Positions 23,877-32,471 of a DNA stretch of 35,611 bases are shown one piece after another. The position numbers were made by a program, and so were the translations under genes. Origin of the DNA: Halobacteriovorax sp. (GTDB lineage Bacteria; Bdellovibrionota; Bacteriovoracia; Bacteriovoracales; Bacteriovoracaceae); the NCBI GenBank assembly GCA_002686115.1, contig NZAF01000179.1, positions 1 to 35,611 of the forward strand. The letters are read 5' to 3'. The notes under the pieces were generated by a model. It had not been told where the DNA came from, searched no databases, and saw nothing but the letters and a program-made list of their open reading frames with translations. Position 1 is the first letter of the stretch; the number at the start of each line of letters is the position of its first letter.

Positions 23877-24101
23877 ATGATGAAGAAGATGGGATTTATG
23901 TTTTTGGCCATAGGCTTGTTTGCCGCCTATGGAACATATAACTTAAAAACAACTAAAAAATTTAATTATAGAAATACACAGTTTACTGGTACTGCAAATA
24001 GTGACCCCGAAACATATCAAGGCACTGTGAATATAGCGATGATTCTATCAGTTGTTGGTATTGGTGGTGGTTTAATTATGATTATGAAAGGAAAATCTTA
24101 A
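23877..24101 (+). CDS. Small two-helix membrane protein of unknown function
   Basis: A 74-residue protein with two hydrophobic helices (about 5-20, GFMFLAIGLFAAYGTY; and 51-70, VNIAMILSVVGIGGGLIMIM) joined by a polar loop (KTTKKFNYRNTQFTGTANSD). AGAGG lies 4 bases before the ATG at 23877; a second ATG follows immediately. No family is recognised. It stands alone between the divergent TPR gene and the convergent NtrC-type gene, which ends only 4 bp away. Good start signals and membrane pattern support a real gene. Confidence 0.55.
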   Translation: MMKKMGFMFLAIGLFAAYGTYNLKTTKKFNYRNTQFTGTANSDPETYQGTVNIAMILSVVGIGGGLIMIMKGKS

Positions 24102-24105
24102 CCAA

Positions 24106-25635
24106 TTATTGAGTCATTCCAAATTCAGATAGATTTCTCTTTTTCATTTTTTCAATAAGAGTTGTTCTATTCATCTGTAAAAGCTTTGAAGCTTGGTTCT
24201 TATTTCCAGAAGTTCTTTCAAGAGCTTGTTTAATTAAAGACTCTTCTACTTGATTTAAAAATCCCTTAAGATTTAGTCCTTCATCAGGTAGAGAAACTAC
24301 TTCTTCAAATTGAATCAGTTTATGATTAGTAAGTGCTAAAACCTTTGGAGGTAAGTCTTCAACCTCTATTGTTCCACCACCTTTTAAGATAACAAGGCGT
24401 TCAATTAAGTTTTCAAGCTCTCTAACATTTCCAGGCCATTCGTAGCTCATTAATATCTCTAGCACCTGATCATTAAACTTAATTGCATTTCTTCCATCAG
24501 CACTAACAAACCTAGATAAGAAGTATGAAATAAGAAGTGGAATATCTTCTCTTCTCTCTTTTAGCGCTGGTAACCTTACAGGAATAACATTTAGACGATA
24601 GAAGAGATCTTCTCTAAAGTTTCCATCACTCACAGACTTTTCAAGATCACGGTGAGTTGCTGTTATAATTCTAACGTTAATAGGAATTGGACTTGTTGAT
24701 CCAACTCTTTCGATTTCTCTATTCTGTAAAACTCTTAATAGTTTAACTTGTAATAAAAGTGGCATATCGCCAATTTCATCCAAGAAGATCGAACCTTTAT
24801 CAGCGACCTCAAATCTTCCAATTCGAGTTGAAACAGCACCTGTAAATGCTCCTTTCTCATGACCAAAAAGTTCACTTTCAAGAAGATCACCAGGTATTGC
24901 CCCACAATTTACAGAGATACAATTTTGATTATTTCTATTTGATAATTCATGAATGGCCTTAGCAACTAGCTCTTTACCTGTACCAGAGGGACCTCCGATC
25001 AGAATTGTAGAGTCAGAATTAGCGACTTTTTTAATTCGATCAAAGATTTTTCGCATAATCTTTGATCTTCCAATCATGCCGCAGAACATGTCATCTTCAG
25101 TAGGCTCGATAAGTTCGAATTTATGAAGTCCTGGTTTGGCATTTTCCTTTCTTTCTATATTGAAAAGCCTTGGATCAACATTCATCTTCTGAGTCATCAC
25201 TCTTACGACAAGATCTTTTAATACTGTTAATTCAAAAGGCTTTGTAAGATAGTGGAAAACACCTTTTTTAGTAGCAGCGATTGCTGTTTCAATAGATGCA
25301 AAACCAGTCATAACAATTGAGATAAAATTATAATTTTTTTCTTTAAGAATATCTAAAAGATAAAGACCATCATTATTAGAGTTTTCAAAGCTAATATCCG
25401 TAATTAAGCAAAATGGCTTATTTTCAGCCCTTTGCTCAAGAAATTCTAGTAACTCGTTAGGTCCTACAAAGGATTTAACAGAAAGGCCGACAACTTTTAC
25501 TAAGTACTGATGAATACTTCTTGAAAGTAGTTTGTCATCTTCAACAAGGTAGATCTCAGGGATTTCTCCAACACTTGTTTTCGTAGCATCGTTATCAATA
25601 TCAAATGATTGGTTTAAAAAGTTAATGTCTTCCAT
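24106..25635 (-). CDS. NtrC-family sigma-54-dependent response regulator
   Basis: A complete 509-residue activator. The receiver domain (about 26-145) has the acidic pair D33/D34, phospho-accepting D80 (CLITDISF), T110 and K132. The AAA+ domain has Walker [10 protein letters not shown] (214-222), GAFTGA (252-257), Walker B FLDEIGD and intact arginine fingers ([11 protein letters not shown]). The C-terminal Fis-type helix-turn-helix contains [20 protein letters not shown]. Such proteins, once phosphorylated, open sigma-54 promoters; in polar flagellates FlrC/FleR of this type control basal body and hook genes. Its regulon here is unknown, but it lies 4 kb from the flagellar operon and contrasts with the degenerate relative inside it. 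A consensus-like promoter lies upstream. No partner kinase is adjacent. Confidence 0.92.
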   Translation of the reverse strand: MEDINFLNQSFDIDNDATKTSVGEIPEIYLVEDDKLLSRSIHQYLVKVVGLSVKSFVGPNELLEFLEQRAENKPFCLITDISFENSNNDGLYLLDILKEKNYNFISIVMTGFASIETAIAATKKGVFHYLTKPFELTVLKDLVVRVMTQKMNVDPRLFNIERKENAKPGLHKFELIEPTEDDMFCGMIGRSKIMRKIFDRIKKVANSDSTILIGGPSGTGKELVAKAIHELSNRNNQNCISVNCGAIPGDLLESELFGHEKGAFTGAVSTRIGRFEVADKGSIFLDEIGDMPLLLQVKLLRVLQNREIERVGSTSPIPINVRIITATHRDLEKSVSDGNFREDLFYRLNVIPVRLPALKERREDIPLLISYFLSRFVSADGRNAIKFNDQVLEILMSYEWPGNVRELENLIERLVILKGGGTIEVEDLPPKVLALTNHKLIQFEEVVSLPDEGLNLKGFLNQVEESLIKQALERTSGNKNQASKLLQMNRTTLIEKMKKRNLSEFGMTQ

Positions 25636-25680
25636 GTGTTCTGTGTCTCCATAAAGAATTCGTTGAATTCTCTCTTAAAA

Positions 25681-25709
25681 ATCGTATCTACAGAACTTAT
25701 ATGTGTCAA
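25681..25709 (-). promoter_or_regulatory. Sigma-70-type promoter of the NtrC-family gene
   Basis: On the minus strand, TTGACA (25709-25704), a 17-base spacer, and TACGAT (25686-25681). The -35 is perfect and the -10 matches four of six. It gives a leader of about 40 nt. In that leader lies AGAATTC-GTT-GAATTCT (25655-25671), a perfect 7-bp inverted repeat that could be an operator or hairpin. Confidence 0.55.
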
Positions 25710-25772
25710 ATAATCGACGCTCGACAATTTTGCCCAGGTATTTCTAAGCTATTGAATATATTGACTTCGTTT

Positions 25773-26003
25773 CTAAAAAGATCTTACGGCATTAATAAAG
25801 TTCTGAACTGCGACATCTGGGCCCCCGGAATATGCCCAATAAAACACAAATAAAGAGCAAACGAGACCACAGGCAAAGAAAAATGCAGCAAGACTTCTTA
25901 TATCCTTAAGCCAAAAAAGATAACCAAAGGGCATAAAGATAAAAAATCCTGGAACACACCAAAAAGGAATGTATCTCACCATAAATTGAAGAAACTCATA
26001 CAT
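25773..26003 (-). CDS. Small membrane protein of unknown function downstream of lepB
   Basis: A 76-residue protein with two membrane helices (about 10-32, IPFWCVPGFFIFMPFGYLFWL; and 36-58, SLAAFFFACGLVCSLFVFYWA) and a short polar tail (SGGPDVAVQNFINAVRSF). The ATG at 26003 has AAGGAGAGG upstream, and it begins 9 bp after the lepB stop, so the two genes are almost certainly one operon. No family is recognised. Its link with signal peptidase is only by position. Confidence 0.65.
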   Translation of the reverse strand: MYEFLQFMVRYIPFWCVPGFFIFMPFGYLFWLKDIRSLAAFFFACGLVCSLFVFYWAYSGGPDVAVQNFINAVRSF

Positions 26004-26012
26004 GGCCTCTCC

Positions 26013-26852
26013 TTAGATGCGCGTTCCAATTCTTGAAGGTCTAAAATGAAATGGCTCTTGTGACCAAGGATAAACAAGTGACATCCATACGAAGAATGCC
26101 TTACCTCTTACGAGTTCAAGAGGCACCGTTCCCCAGTATCTGGAGTCCGCAGAGAAATCTCTATTATCACCTAGAACAAAGACATGTCCTTCTGGAACAA
26201 TATACTTTTGAGGTGGATCAGCTTTTTTTCTAGAGTCTTGACCTGTTATAAATTCCTTATCTCCAATTTTTTGGCGATAAAAAACCATTTGTTCTGGATC
26301 GAAACCTGGCTTAGGGTCGTAGAGCTCACGATACTTTGCATCGTCTTTTACAACCTCTCTTTCTATCTTCTTCCCATTGATATAAAGATCATTATCAAAA
26401 ATCTCTATGACATCTCCAGGAATACCAATCGTTCTTTTAACAAAGAGAATACTTTTATCTCTTGGAAATTCAAAAACAATGATATCTCCTCGCTCTGGAA
26501 CCTCTTGCTCACCGAAGTAAATTGGTTCCCACCTCTTATCTAATCCAAGCCAATCAGAATATGTTCCAAAAAACTCAGAGAAAGGAACTTTAAAACCATA
26601 GCTCATTTTATTTACAACAATAGAGTCACCAATTGCGTTTGTTGGCAAAAGTGAACCTGAGGGAATATGGTAGTGATCAATAAAGGTTGATCTAAAACCA
26701 AAAACGATAAAGAAGATATAAATCCAAGACCAAGTCTCATATAAGAACCATTCTTTTGTCCAAGCCTTTGGTTTTTCTTTTGTCTTAGTCTCTTGATTTG
26801 ATGAAGTATTATCTAAAACTTCAGGTGTGTTTTCTGTTTGCTCTTCGCTCAA
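26013..26852 (-). CDS. lepB: Signal peptidase I
   Basis: Inner-membrane serine protease that removes Sec and Tat signal peptides on the periplasmic side. Box B, HIPSGSLLPT, carries the catalytic Ser (residue 67 from this start); here Leu replaces the usual Met after it. Box D, FVKRTIGIPGD, carries the catalytic Lys (139). Box E, LGDNRDFSADSRYWG, is intact. A single membrane helix lies at about 42-54 after an acidic, Glu/Thr-rich cytoplasmic tail. The start is a TTG at 26852 with GGAGA 5-6 bases upstream; a TTG at 26864 would add four residues but has no such site. First gene of a two-gene operon. Confidence 0.93.
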   Translation of the reverse strand: MSEEQTENTPEVLDNTSSNQETKTKEKPKAWTKEWFLYETWSWIYIFFIVFGFRSTFIDHYHIPSGSLLPTNAIGDSIVVNKMSYGFKVPFSEFFGTYSDWLGLDKRWEPIYFGEQEVPERGDIIVFEFPRDKSILFVKRTIGIPGDVIEIFDNDLYINGKKIEREVVKDDAKYRELYDPKPGFDPEQMVFYRQKIGDKEFITGQDSRKKADPPQKYIVPEGHVFVLGDNRDFSADSRYWGTVPLELVRGKAFFVWMSLVYPWSQEPFHFRPSRIGTRI

Positions 26853-26898
26853 AGTTATCTCCAAATCATTTAAAATAAAGACTATTCTATCTGAAAAT

Positions 26899-26928
26899 TG
26901 ACGAGTGTTCTAGTGTGGAGATAGTATC
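26899..26928 (+). promoter_or_regulatory. Probable sigma-70 promoter of the triple-repeat secreted protein
   Basis: TTGACG (26899-26904), an 18-base spacer and TAGTAT (26923-26928) precede the gene by about 30 bp. Five of six and four of six bases match the consensus. The gap also holds TAGAAT on the other strand (26890-26885), a possible -10 for lepB. Confidence 0.4.
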
Positions 26929-26957
26929 AAGTAATAAATTAAATTCACGGAGGAATT

Positions 26958-27332
26958 ATGAAGCGTCTTGTTATTTTACTTTCTTTATCCTTACCTGCTT
27001 TTTCAGCGCCAATTCTAAGTTGTTTTAATAACTCACCTACTGGTGGTGTTGGTTTCTCATATGAAAATTGTGTGAATAGAAACTTTAGAGAAATTAGATA
27101 TCAGCTCAACTTAAGACTTGATACTTGTACTAACTGGGGAACTCAAGTGAATCCAAGTTATCCTTATTGTATAGATAGAAATTTTAGAGAGATCAGGAGA
27201 GAGTTTCCATCATACTTTATGCGTTCATGTACTAATTATGGTCCTAATCTTAGCTGGTTTTTTCAAAACTGTGTAAACGACAACTTTAGAACTGCTGAAA
27301 GAATCATTAGAGAGCTGGACTTAGAGCCTTAA
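26958..27332 (+). CDS. Secreted protein of three cysteine-paired repeats
   Basis: A 124-residue protein with a signal peptide (1-17, cleavage likely after AFSA). The mature chain is three copies of a 34-35-residue unit: a start of [ST]C[FT]N, a spacer, then C[VI][ND]xNFR followed by a charged helix. Cysteines pair as C22/C38, C57/C71 and C91/C105, and the NFR motif recurs at 42-44, 75-77 and 109-111. Six cysteines in three regular pairs suggest three small disulfide-locked modules acting outside the cytoplasm. I do not recognise the family. GGAGGAA precedes the ATG at good spacing. It is divergent from lepB and ends 9 bp from the convergent REC/PilZ-like gene. Confidence 0.75.
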   Translation: MKRLVILLSLSLPAFSAPILSCFNNSPTGGVGFSYENCVNRNFREIRYQLNLRLDTCTNWGTQVNPSYPYCIDRNFREIRREFPSYFMRSCTNYGPNLSWFFQNCVNDNFRTAERIIRELDLEP

Positions 27333-27341
27333 GACTCTTAA

Positions 27342-29105
27342 TTAATCCTGAGATAAAAGATAAGACCTTTTTATCTCTGCTAACTCTTGTGCCGTTAAGG
27401 TACTCTTGGAAGATGAGCCTTGAAGCTTATAGATTCTATTAATAAAACGTCTCATGGCCATCTTCCTTGACTCATCTAAGCAGTGAATGATTCCACGAAA
27501 ACAGCCAGGTTTTCTTTCTTCCTCAGACCCCTCTGGATGTGGAACAATGACTATTTGAAAGGCAATTGGATGAGTGACCCAAAAAATAGAACCGATCTTT
27601 AAGGGCTTATCTGAAGTAAATACAATATCAAATTCTGAAATACTCATTACTTCAAAGTCAACTTCTACAGAAATATTACCTTCATCTGAATCAAAAGGAA
27701 TGATCACCTCATGTTCAAAGATGTACTTAGGTAACACTTCTTTTTCCAAACTTGCCGTTGGTATCTTTTTTAATCTTTTAGTACTTCTATTTTCTTCTGC
27801 TTCGATCTTCTTTTTCTTATAAAGAATCATCACTTTATCAATAAATGATTGATTGATGGACTCTGGGTTTTGAATCACAAAATGATATTCTAGATAATGT
27901 TGAAGTTCTCGAAATCCGAGACCTTTGTAATTAAAGATTAAGACATATGGAAAGTAGTTTCTATGATGTACAAAGTTAGAAGTATATTCTTTAATTTGCT
28001 CTAAGTCATCAAAGTCATTCCAGTCAAAGACAACAACACTTGGATAATCCTCTGAGACTTCCTCGAACGAGTCCTTGATTTCAGACCTAAAATATAAATT
28101 GTACTTATAATCTTTAAACTGATCATATGTCTTTGAAGACTTGCTATAAACAACTAAAACCTCTGTTTTAAAATCTAGAAGAGATGAATTTTTAAAAAGA
28201 TAATTTTGAAAAATCGATCTTGCCATCCACTCGTATTTTTCATCAGGCTGAACAAAGTCAGTCTTTTCATCTTCTGGCACTTCTTCTGGCTCTTGTGTCT
28301 TAGCTGAAGTAATCAAGAGGTTTTTTTGCTTTTTTTCTACTGCAAACCATTCTTTTACAAACTCTGGCTCAACAACAGAATCATTGGAGTCATAGCTTAG
28401 CTGATTTAAAAACATATGAGCGGAGTCTTTTTTGAATGGTTTTAAAAAGTACTTAAACTCAAGTTCATAAATATTATTAAAGTGAAAGCTACTTATTTTC
28501 TTTTTAACATCTTTCATTCTATGCATATGTGAATGAAAAAAGTCTTGAGGAAAATTAGGTTGAATCATCGTCATTTTATCTATTTCAAAATCATAGTCAG
28601 TTTCTAAAATAGCAAAGTCTCTTTGAACACTTCTAACTTTAACTAATTGTTTAAAAGTCATTATATCTGTGTAATATACTCGGACATACTTACTCATGTT
28701 AACAGGCTTCATGAATACCGCTCTCATCAGATAAACAATAATATCTGTATTCTCAACTCCCTTATAAAAGTAGATAAATTCGCCTGTTGAAGGGTTTTGT
28801 TTGGTGTAAGCTGGAACAGAGTCAGGTGTCATAAGTACTAAAAAATGCTTAATTTTTTTAGAGACACCAACGAGAGATCTTTTAAAATTTCTAAGATCTG
28901 TCTTAGCTTTAAAGAAATCAAGAATAATAACATCAGCTTCTAAATTATAACAATATTTAAGAACAGAGTCTGTGTCTGTTAATTCTACATGAATGAACTC
29001 AAGTTCATTCTCCTCTTCTTCTCCACTCTCATCTATGGCCTTAATCTCATCGCCAAGCTTAGTTGAGTATTCTGATTCTGTACCAAAGTAGATAATTTTT
29101 TTCAT
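27342..29105 (-). CDS. Large cytoplasmic protein with two receiver-like and PilZ-like segments
   Basis: A 587-residue protein with no signal peptide or membrane helix. Residues 1-115 look like a degenerate response-regulator fold (IIYFGTESEYSTKLG; DVIILDFFKAKT; HFLVLMTPDS; FIYFYKG). A beta-rich segment follows (about 135-245), then a second receiver-like fold (about 310-415: EVLVVYSKSSKTYDQF, SVVVFDWNDFDD, YVLIFNYKG) and a second beta-rich, PilZ-like segment (about 455-560: VEVDFEVMSISEFDIVFTSDKPLKIGSIFWV). The acidic triad, the phosphorylation Lys and the PilZ RxxxR and DxSxxG motifs are not evident, so phosphorylation or c-di-GMP binding are doubtful. It is divergent from a complete CheY-like gene 65 bp away. 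Domain names are my reading of pattern, not established. Confidence 0.6.
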   Translation of the reverse strand: MKKIIYFGTESEYSTKLGDEIKAIDESGEEEENELEFIHVELTDTDSVLKYCYNLEADVIILDFFKAKTDLRNFKRSLVGVSKKIKHFLVLMTPDSVPAYTKQNPSTGEFIYFYKGVENTDIIVYLMRAVFMKPVNMSKYVRVYYTDIMTFKQLVKVRSVQRDFAILETDYDFEIDKMTMIQPNFPQDFFHSHMHRMKDVKKKISSFHFNNIYELEFKYFLKPFKKDSAHMFLNQLSYDSNDSVVEPEFVKEWFAVEKKQKNLLITSAKTQEPEEVPEDEKTDFVQPDEKYEWMARSIFQNYLFKNSSLLDFKTEVLVVYSKSSKTYDQFKDYKYNLYFRSEIKDSFEEVSEDYPSVVVFDWNDFDDLEQIKEYTSNFVHHRNYFPYVLIFNYKGLGFRELQHYLEYHFVIQNPESINQSFIDKVMILYKKKKIEAEENRSTKRLKKIPTASLEKEVLPKYIFEHEVIIPFDSDEGNISVEVDFEVMSISEFDIVFTSDKPLKIGSIFWVTHPIAFQIVIVPHPEGSEEERKPGCFRGIIHCLDESRKMAMRRFINRIYKLQGSSSKSTLTAQELAEIKRSYLLSQD

Positions 29106-29170
29106 ATATAAATCTTTTAATCTTAGTATATAATATAAACGTATTTTTAATTATATTAAAGAGGTAAGAA

Positions 29171-29560
29171 ATGTTAAAACCTGAAACTCATTTTTTAATT
29201 GTAGATGACTATTCGACAATAAGAAATCTCGTGACATCGCAGCTATTAGACTTTGGTTTTTCAGGAAATTTTTCTGAAGCAGAGAATGTCGATGAAGCAA
29301 TAGAAATTATGGGTGAAACACCTGTTGATTTTATTATTTCGGACTGGAATATGCCTGGTAAAACGGGCTTTGAATTCTTAAAGTGGGTTCGTGCTCAGGA
29401 CAAATATGCAAAACTTCCATTTCTCATTCTAACAACTGAAAATGAACAAGAAAAAATCCTTGATGCTATCAGTGAAGGAGCCTCAAACTTTCTCTTAAAG
29501 CCTTGGGAAGAAGAGGATCTGAGTGAGAAAATCCAGTTGGCCTTTCAACAACATAACTAA
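29171..29560 (+). CDS. CheY-like single-domain response regulator
   Basis: A 129-residue receiver domain with every active-site residue: D12/D13 (LIVDDYSTIR), phospho-accepting D58 (FIISDWNMPG), T88 (LILTTEN) and K110 (LLKPW). The DWNMPG and GFEFLKWVR segments are typical of CheY. There is no output domain, so it works by binding a partner such as the motor switch or another protein. AGAGG precedes the ATG at 29171. No cheA or other chemotaxis gene is adjacent; its divergent neighbour is the receiver/PilZ-like protein. It may be CheY itself or a stand-alone relay; I cannot tell which. Confidence 0.88.
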   Translation: MLKPETHFLIVDDYSTIRNLVTSQLLDFGFSGNFSEAENVDEAIEIMGETPVDFIISDWNMPGKTGFEFLKWVRAQDKYAKLPFLILTTENEQEKILDAISEGASNFLLKPWEEEDLSEKIQLAFQQHN

Positions 29561-29565
29561 ACAAA

Positions 29566-30177
29566 TTATTTATTGATAATTGGAGCTTCTCCAAAGCTCA
29601 TATAAGCCTGCCTATCACCTATGCAGTGATACGTGTATATAGTTTCATCATATAACGACATTTTTGTTTGACGACATTCTTTATTTTCACCATTAATCTT
29701 TAATGTTGTTTTTTGAGCGCCAAGAACTCTCACATCCGAAGCACAGGCTTCATGTAGATGAATTGATGTCTCCAGTGAGTTGTAAGCTGTAACCTGTTGT
29801 CCTTTATTTGTAAAAGTAAATTTCGGAAGAGCTAGATGATAAGGCTTATGATAACTTTCTAATTTAGCTATTCCCTCTGCTTCTAACTGAGGGTGAATAA
29901 GAGTTCTAGAATATATCGCCTCTTTTAAAAGAACGTTACTATCCTCATATTCTAATTGAAGAGCATTCATATGCTCTATACATTCTTGTTTATTCTTAAG
30001 TTTAAACTGTGGTTCAACTCGATTGAACAGCCCGAAGAAATCAAAGCCTGAAGATGACCTTGACGATTGGCATGATGCAAAGCTTTCTCTTATTTTACTT
30101 CCAAGGAGGTTGTCCATACCGCATAGACCACCAGAGAAAGTATTTAAGGTCAATAAAATGGGAATTAATATTTTCAC
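29566..30177 (-). CDS. Secreted protein of unknown function
   Basis: A 203-residue protein with a short signal peptide (about 1-19, MKILIPILLTLNTFSGGLC). The mature part has a Ser-rich segment (SCQSSRSSSGFDFFG), scattered cysteines (ECIEHM, EACASDV, KECRQTK, YHCIGD) and a likely beta-rich second half (KFTFTNKGQQVTAYNSLETSIHL, KTTLKINGENKE). No family is recognised. The start is GTG at 30177, with AAGGAAGG at good spacing. It follows the 704-residue secreted protein by 13 bp, so the two form an operon. Confidence 0.6.
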   Translation of the reverse strand: MKILIPILLTLNTFSGGLCGMDNLLGSKIRESFASCQSSRSSSGFDFFGLFNRVEPQFKLKNKQECIEHMNALQLEYEDSNVLLKEAIYSRTLIHPQLEAEGIAKLESYHKPYHLALPKFTFTNKGQQVTAYNSLETSIHLHEACASDVRVLGAQKTTLKINGENKECRQTKMSLYDETIYTYHCIGDRQAYMSFGEAPIINK

Positions 30178-30190
30178 TTTGCGCCTTCCT

Positions 30191-32305
30191 TTAGTTTAAA
30201 CGAATTCTTGCTGTATCACATGAATACTCTTCATAAGTTCTTGCAAGAAAAGATGCTCTATCTTTATTATCGTCGATATCAACCATAACTGGTCCATGAT
30301 ATCTTGAGTACTCATCTTTAAGATATTTCTCAGCTTCTTTTATCGTCATCGTCTTCTTGTAAAACTGAATTTTATTAATTTCTTCTTGTGCTCTATCGAG
30401 AGGGAGCTCTTTGCCTCTAACGACCATCGTTTCCTTTCCTAAATTACGATAGTTTTTTAACTTTTTTTCAAAATTCTTAGCAGAGATAATTCTTCTTGCA
30501 AGAATTGTACTATCAAGATGCTTGATGATATCTTCACGATCTCTTACTCCTTCGTGGTCACCAAATATGTCCTGATTCGTTACAAGGAAGTCATAGCCAA
30601 GCTCTGATAAAACATGAGAATAGTTCCAAACTTTATTAAGAGCATCGATATCTATACATAAACTCGCAAGTGTATCTTTATCAAAATGCTCAACTGGATA
30701 TCTCATAAGATATTTTTCATCTCTCACACCGAAATACTTCTCTTCGATCTCATCAAAGCGATCAAAGAAGTTTTCATTTTGAGACTTAGCTCTTTTAGTC
30801 ATCGACTTGATAAACTTTTCTCCAAAATCTCCATATGTATAATTAGTTGCTTTATCATCTAGTTCTATAATCTCTAGTAGTCCATTTGTATGACTGTCTT
30901 TTGCTGAATATCTATTTTTTGTTGTGAATGTATTAAGACGATCATCAATATTTGATGCCCTGTTAAATAACTTAAAGAAGTTTTCTTCAACTTTTTTAAA
31001 TTCTTTACCTTTTAAATAGTCCATGACTTCTTTAGAAGTTAAGCTTGTTCCAGAAATGACCGCGACATCAACATTAGCAAAATCTTTTGCATCCTGTTCC
31101 TTCATCTTCTTAATGTCACTAAGCACTCTATTAAATGAAGTCTTTAAGTCATTATAAAACTTTTTATTAAATTCTTTTTCATCTAATTGATACAAGCTCA
31201 TGGGATCATCGAGCTTTGCGATTGAGTCAGAAAACATCTTGTTAGTAAAACTAATTTTATCTGGATGAACAAGAAGATAAGGCTCAAGAACCGCTAATAA
31301 TAATTCTTTATTTAAAAGTAGAGCATCAAGCACTTGTGCTTTTTGAGCGTTGGCACTAAAGCCAGGCTGATCTGAAATTACTTCGGGTAATTTTTGTGCA
31401 ATAGGTAGAACAACCTTTTCTAGATTACTGGCAACTTCTTTAATGTATTCAGTTTTCTTTTTTTCTAACCCTTTTTGTAATTCTTCAAGGGCCTTAGTAT
31501 ATTCTTCTAATTGTTCTACTAACTCTTTCTTTAAACTCGTAGAAACGATGGCATCTTTATAGTGCTCAGAATCTTCCACTGCATAGAGTTCCATTTTTTC
31601 AATTTGTCTTCGAATATCATAGAATGAACAATTTAATTTTTTGAATGTATTTATTTCTGCAGCAGTTTTAAACTCAAAACGACCATTTAGTATACTATCA
31701 ATAAATCTCAATATTGAAGATACAGCAAGTCCTCCAAAAGCATAAGTTGCACCACTTTCAGAATACAGTCCAATCTGCGAAAAGGTTTGAATCACATTTG
31801 CAGATCTAACAAGAAATGTTTCTTTATCTAAATCAGAACACTTATTACCAAAGAGTTCATTAATTCCACTACTAATACCGTTAACAAGTTCAGCGACAGG
31901 AATTCCATCCACCTCAACTTCACTTAAGGTCTTAACCTCATTTTTCTTAGCAACGTCTTCGCCTTTTTCTTTTTCAATTTCACTTAATTCATTTTCTAAT
32001 TCTTTGGAGCTATCTAGGAGTTTTGTCACAAGAGACTGATCATTATCAAAACAGTCACTTTCAAATACCTTAGCAAGGGCCCTAAGGCTTTCAACTGTTT
32101 CTTTACTAGCATCACTTGAATTCATGGGACAAAATTCTGCCATTGTCTTAGGAACTGGGTTTTTCTTTTCGAGAAGCTCCAGAGTCTCAACTTGCTCTTT
32201 GGACACTTTAAGCTCTTTGATTGTCTTTAAATATCCTGATAAGTCTGTTGATGCATATGCTGTTTGAAATGTTAGCAATGTCGCCATAACAAAATGAAAT
32301 CTCAT
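30191..32305 (-). CDS. Large secreted helical protein of unknown function
   Basis: A 704-residue protein with a signal peptide (1-18, ending AYAS). The chain is mostly charged and helical, with coiled-coil stretches (KELENELSEIEKEKGEDVAK; LVEQLEEYTKALEELQKGL) and a weakly hydrophobic central part (about 185-210, GATYAFGGLAVSSILRFIDSIL). Cysteines occur singly (FCPMNSS, SDCFDND, NKCSDLD, LNCSFYD, SLCIDID, YSCDTAR). No catalytic motif or known family is seen. AAGGA precedes the ATG at 32305. First gene of a two-gene operon. Possibly periplasmic or surface-exposed. Confidence 0.6.
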   Translation of the reverse strand: MRFHFVMATLLTFQTAYASTDLSGYLKTIKELKVSKEQVETLELLEKKNPVPKTMAEFCPMNSSDASKETVESLRALAKVFESDCFDNDQSLVTKLLDSSKELENELSEIEKEKGEDVAKKNEVKTLSEVEVDGIPVAELVNGISSGINELFGNKCSDLDKETFLVRSANVIQTFSQIGLYSESGATYAFGGLAVSSILRFIDSILNGRFEFKTAAEINTFKKLNCSFYDIRRQIEKMELYAVEDSEHYKDAIVSTSLKKELVEQLEEYTKALEELQKGLEKKKTEYIKEVASNLEKVVLPIAQKLPEVISDQPGFSANAQKAQVLDALLLNKELLLAVLEPYLLVHPDKISFTNKMFSDSIAKLDDPMSLYQLDEKEFNKKFYNDLKTSFNRVLSDIKKMKEQDAKDFANVDVAVISGTSLTSKEVMDYLKGKEFKKVEENFFKLFNRASNIDDRLNTFTTKNRYSAKDSHTNGLLEIIELDDKATNYTYGDFGEKFIKSMTKRAKSQNENFFDRFDEIEEKYFGVRDEKYLMRYPVEHFDKDTLASLCIDIDALNKVWNYSHVLSELGYDFLVTNQDIFGDHEGVRDREDIIKHLDSTILARRIISAKNFEKKLKNYRNLGKETMVVRGKELPLDRAQEEINKIQFYKKTMTIKEAEKYLKDEYSRYHGPVMVDIDDNKDRASFLARTYEEYSCDTARIRLN

Positions 32306-32471
32306 ATAATAATCCTTAAGCGTTTATTCTTTTTGCTAACATGATAGTAAATAGAAGAGATTATTGAGGACTTTTAATAGAAATTACATTCCTGTCAAAA
32401 GTTTATACGGCCAAAAAATAGAAGTTATTTATCAAAAAAAGTGTTCTAATCTGTTGAAAATACGATAGATA

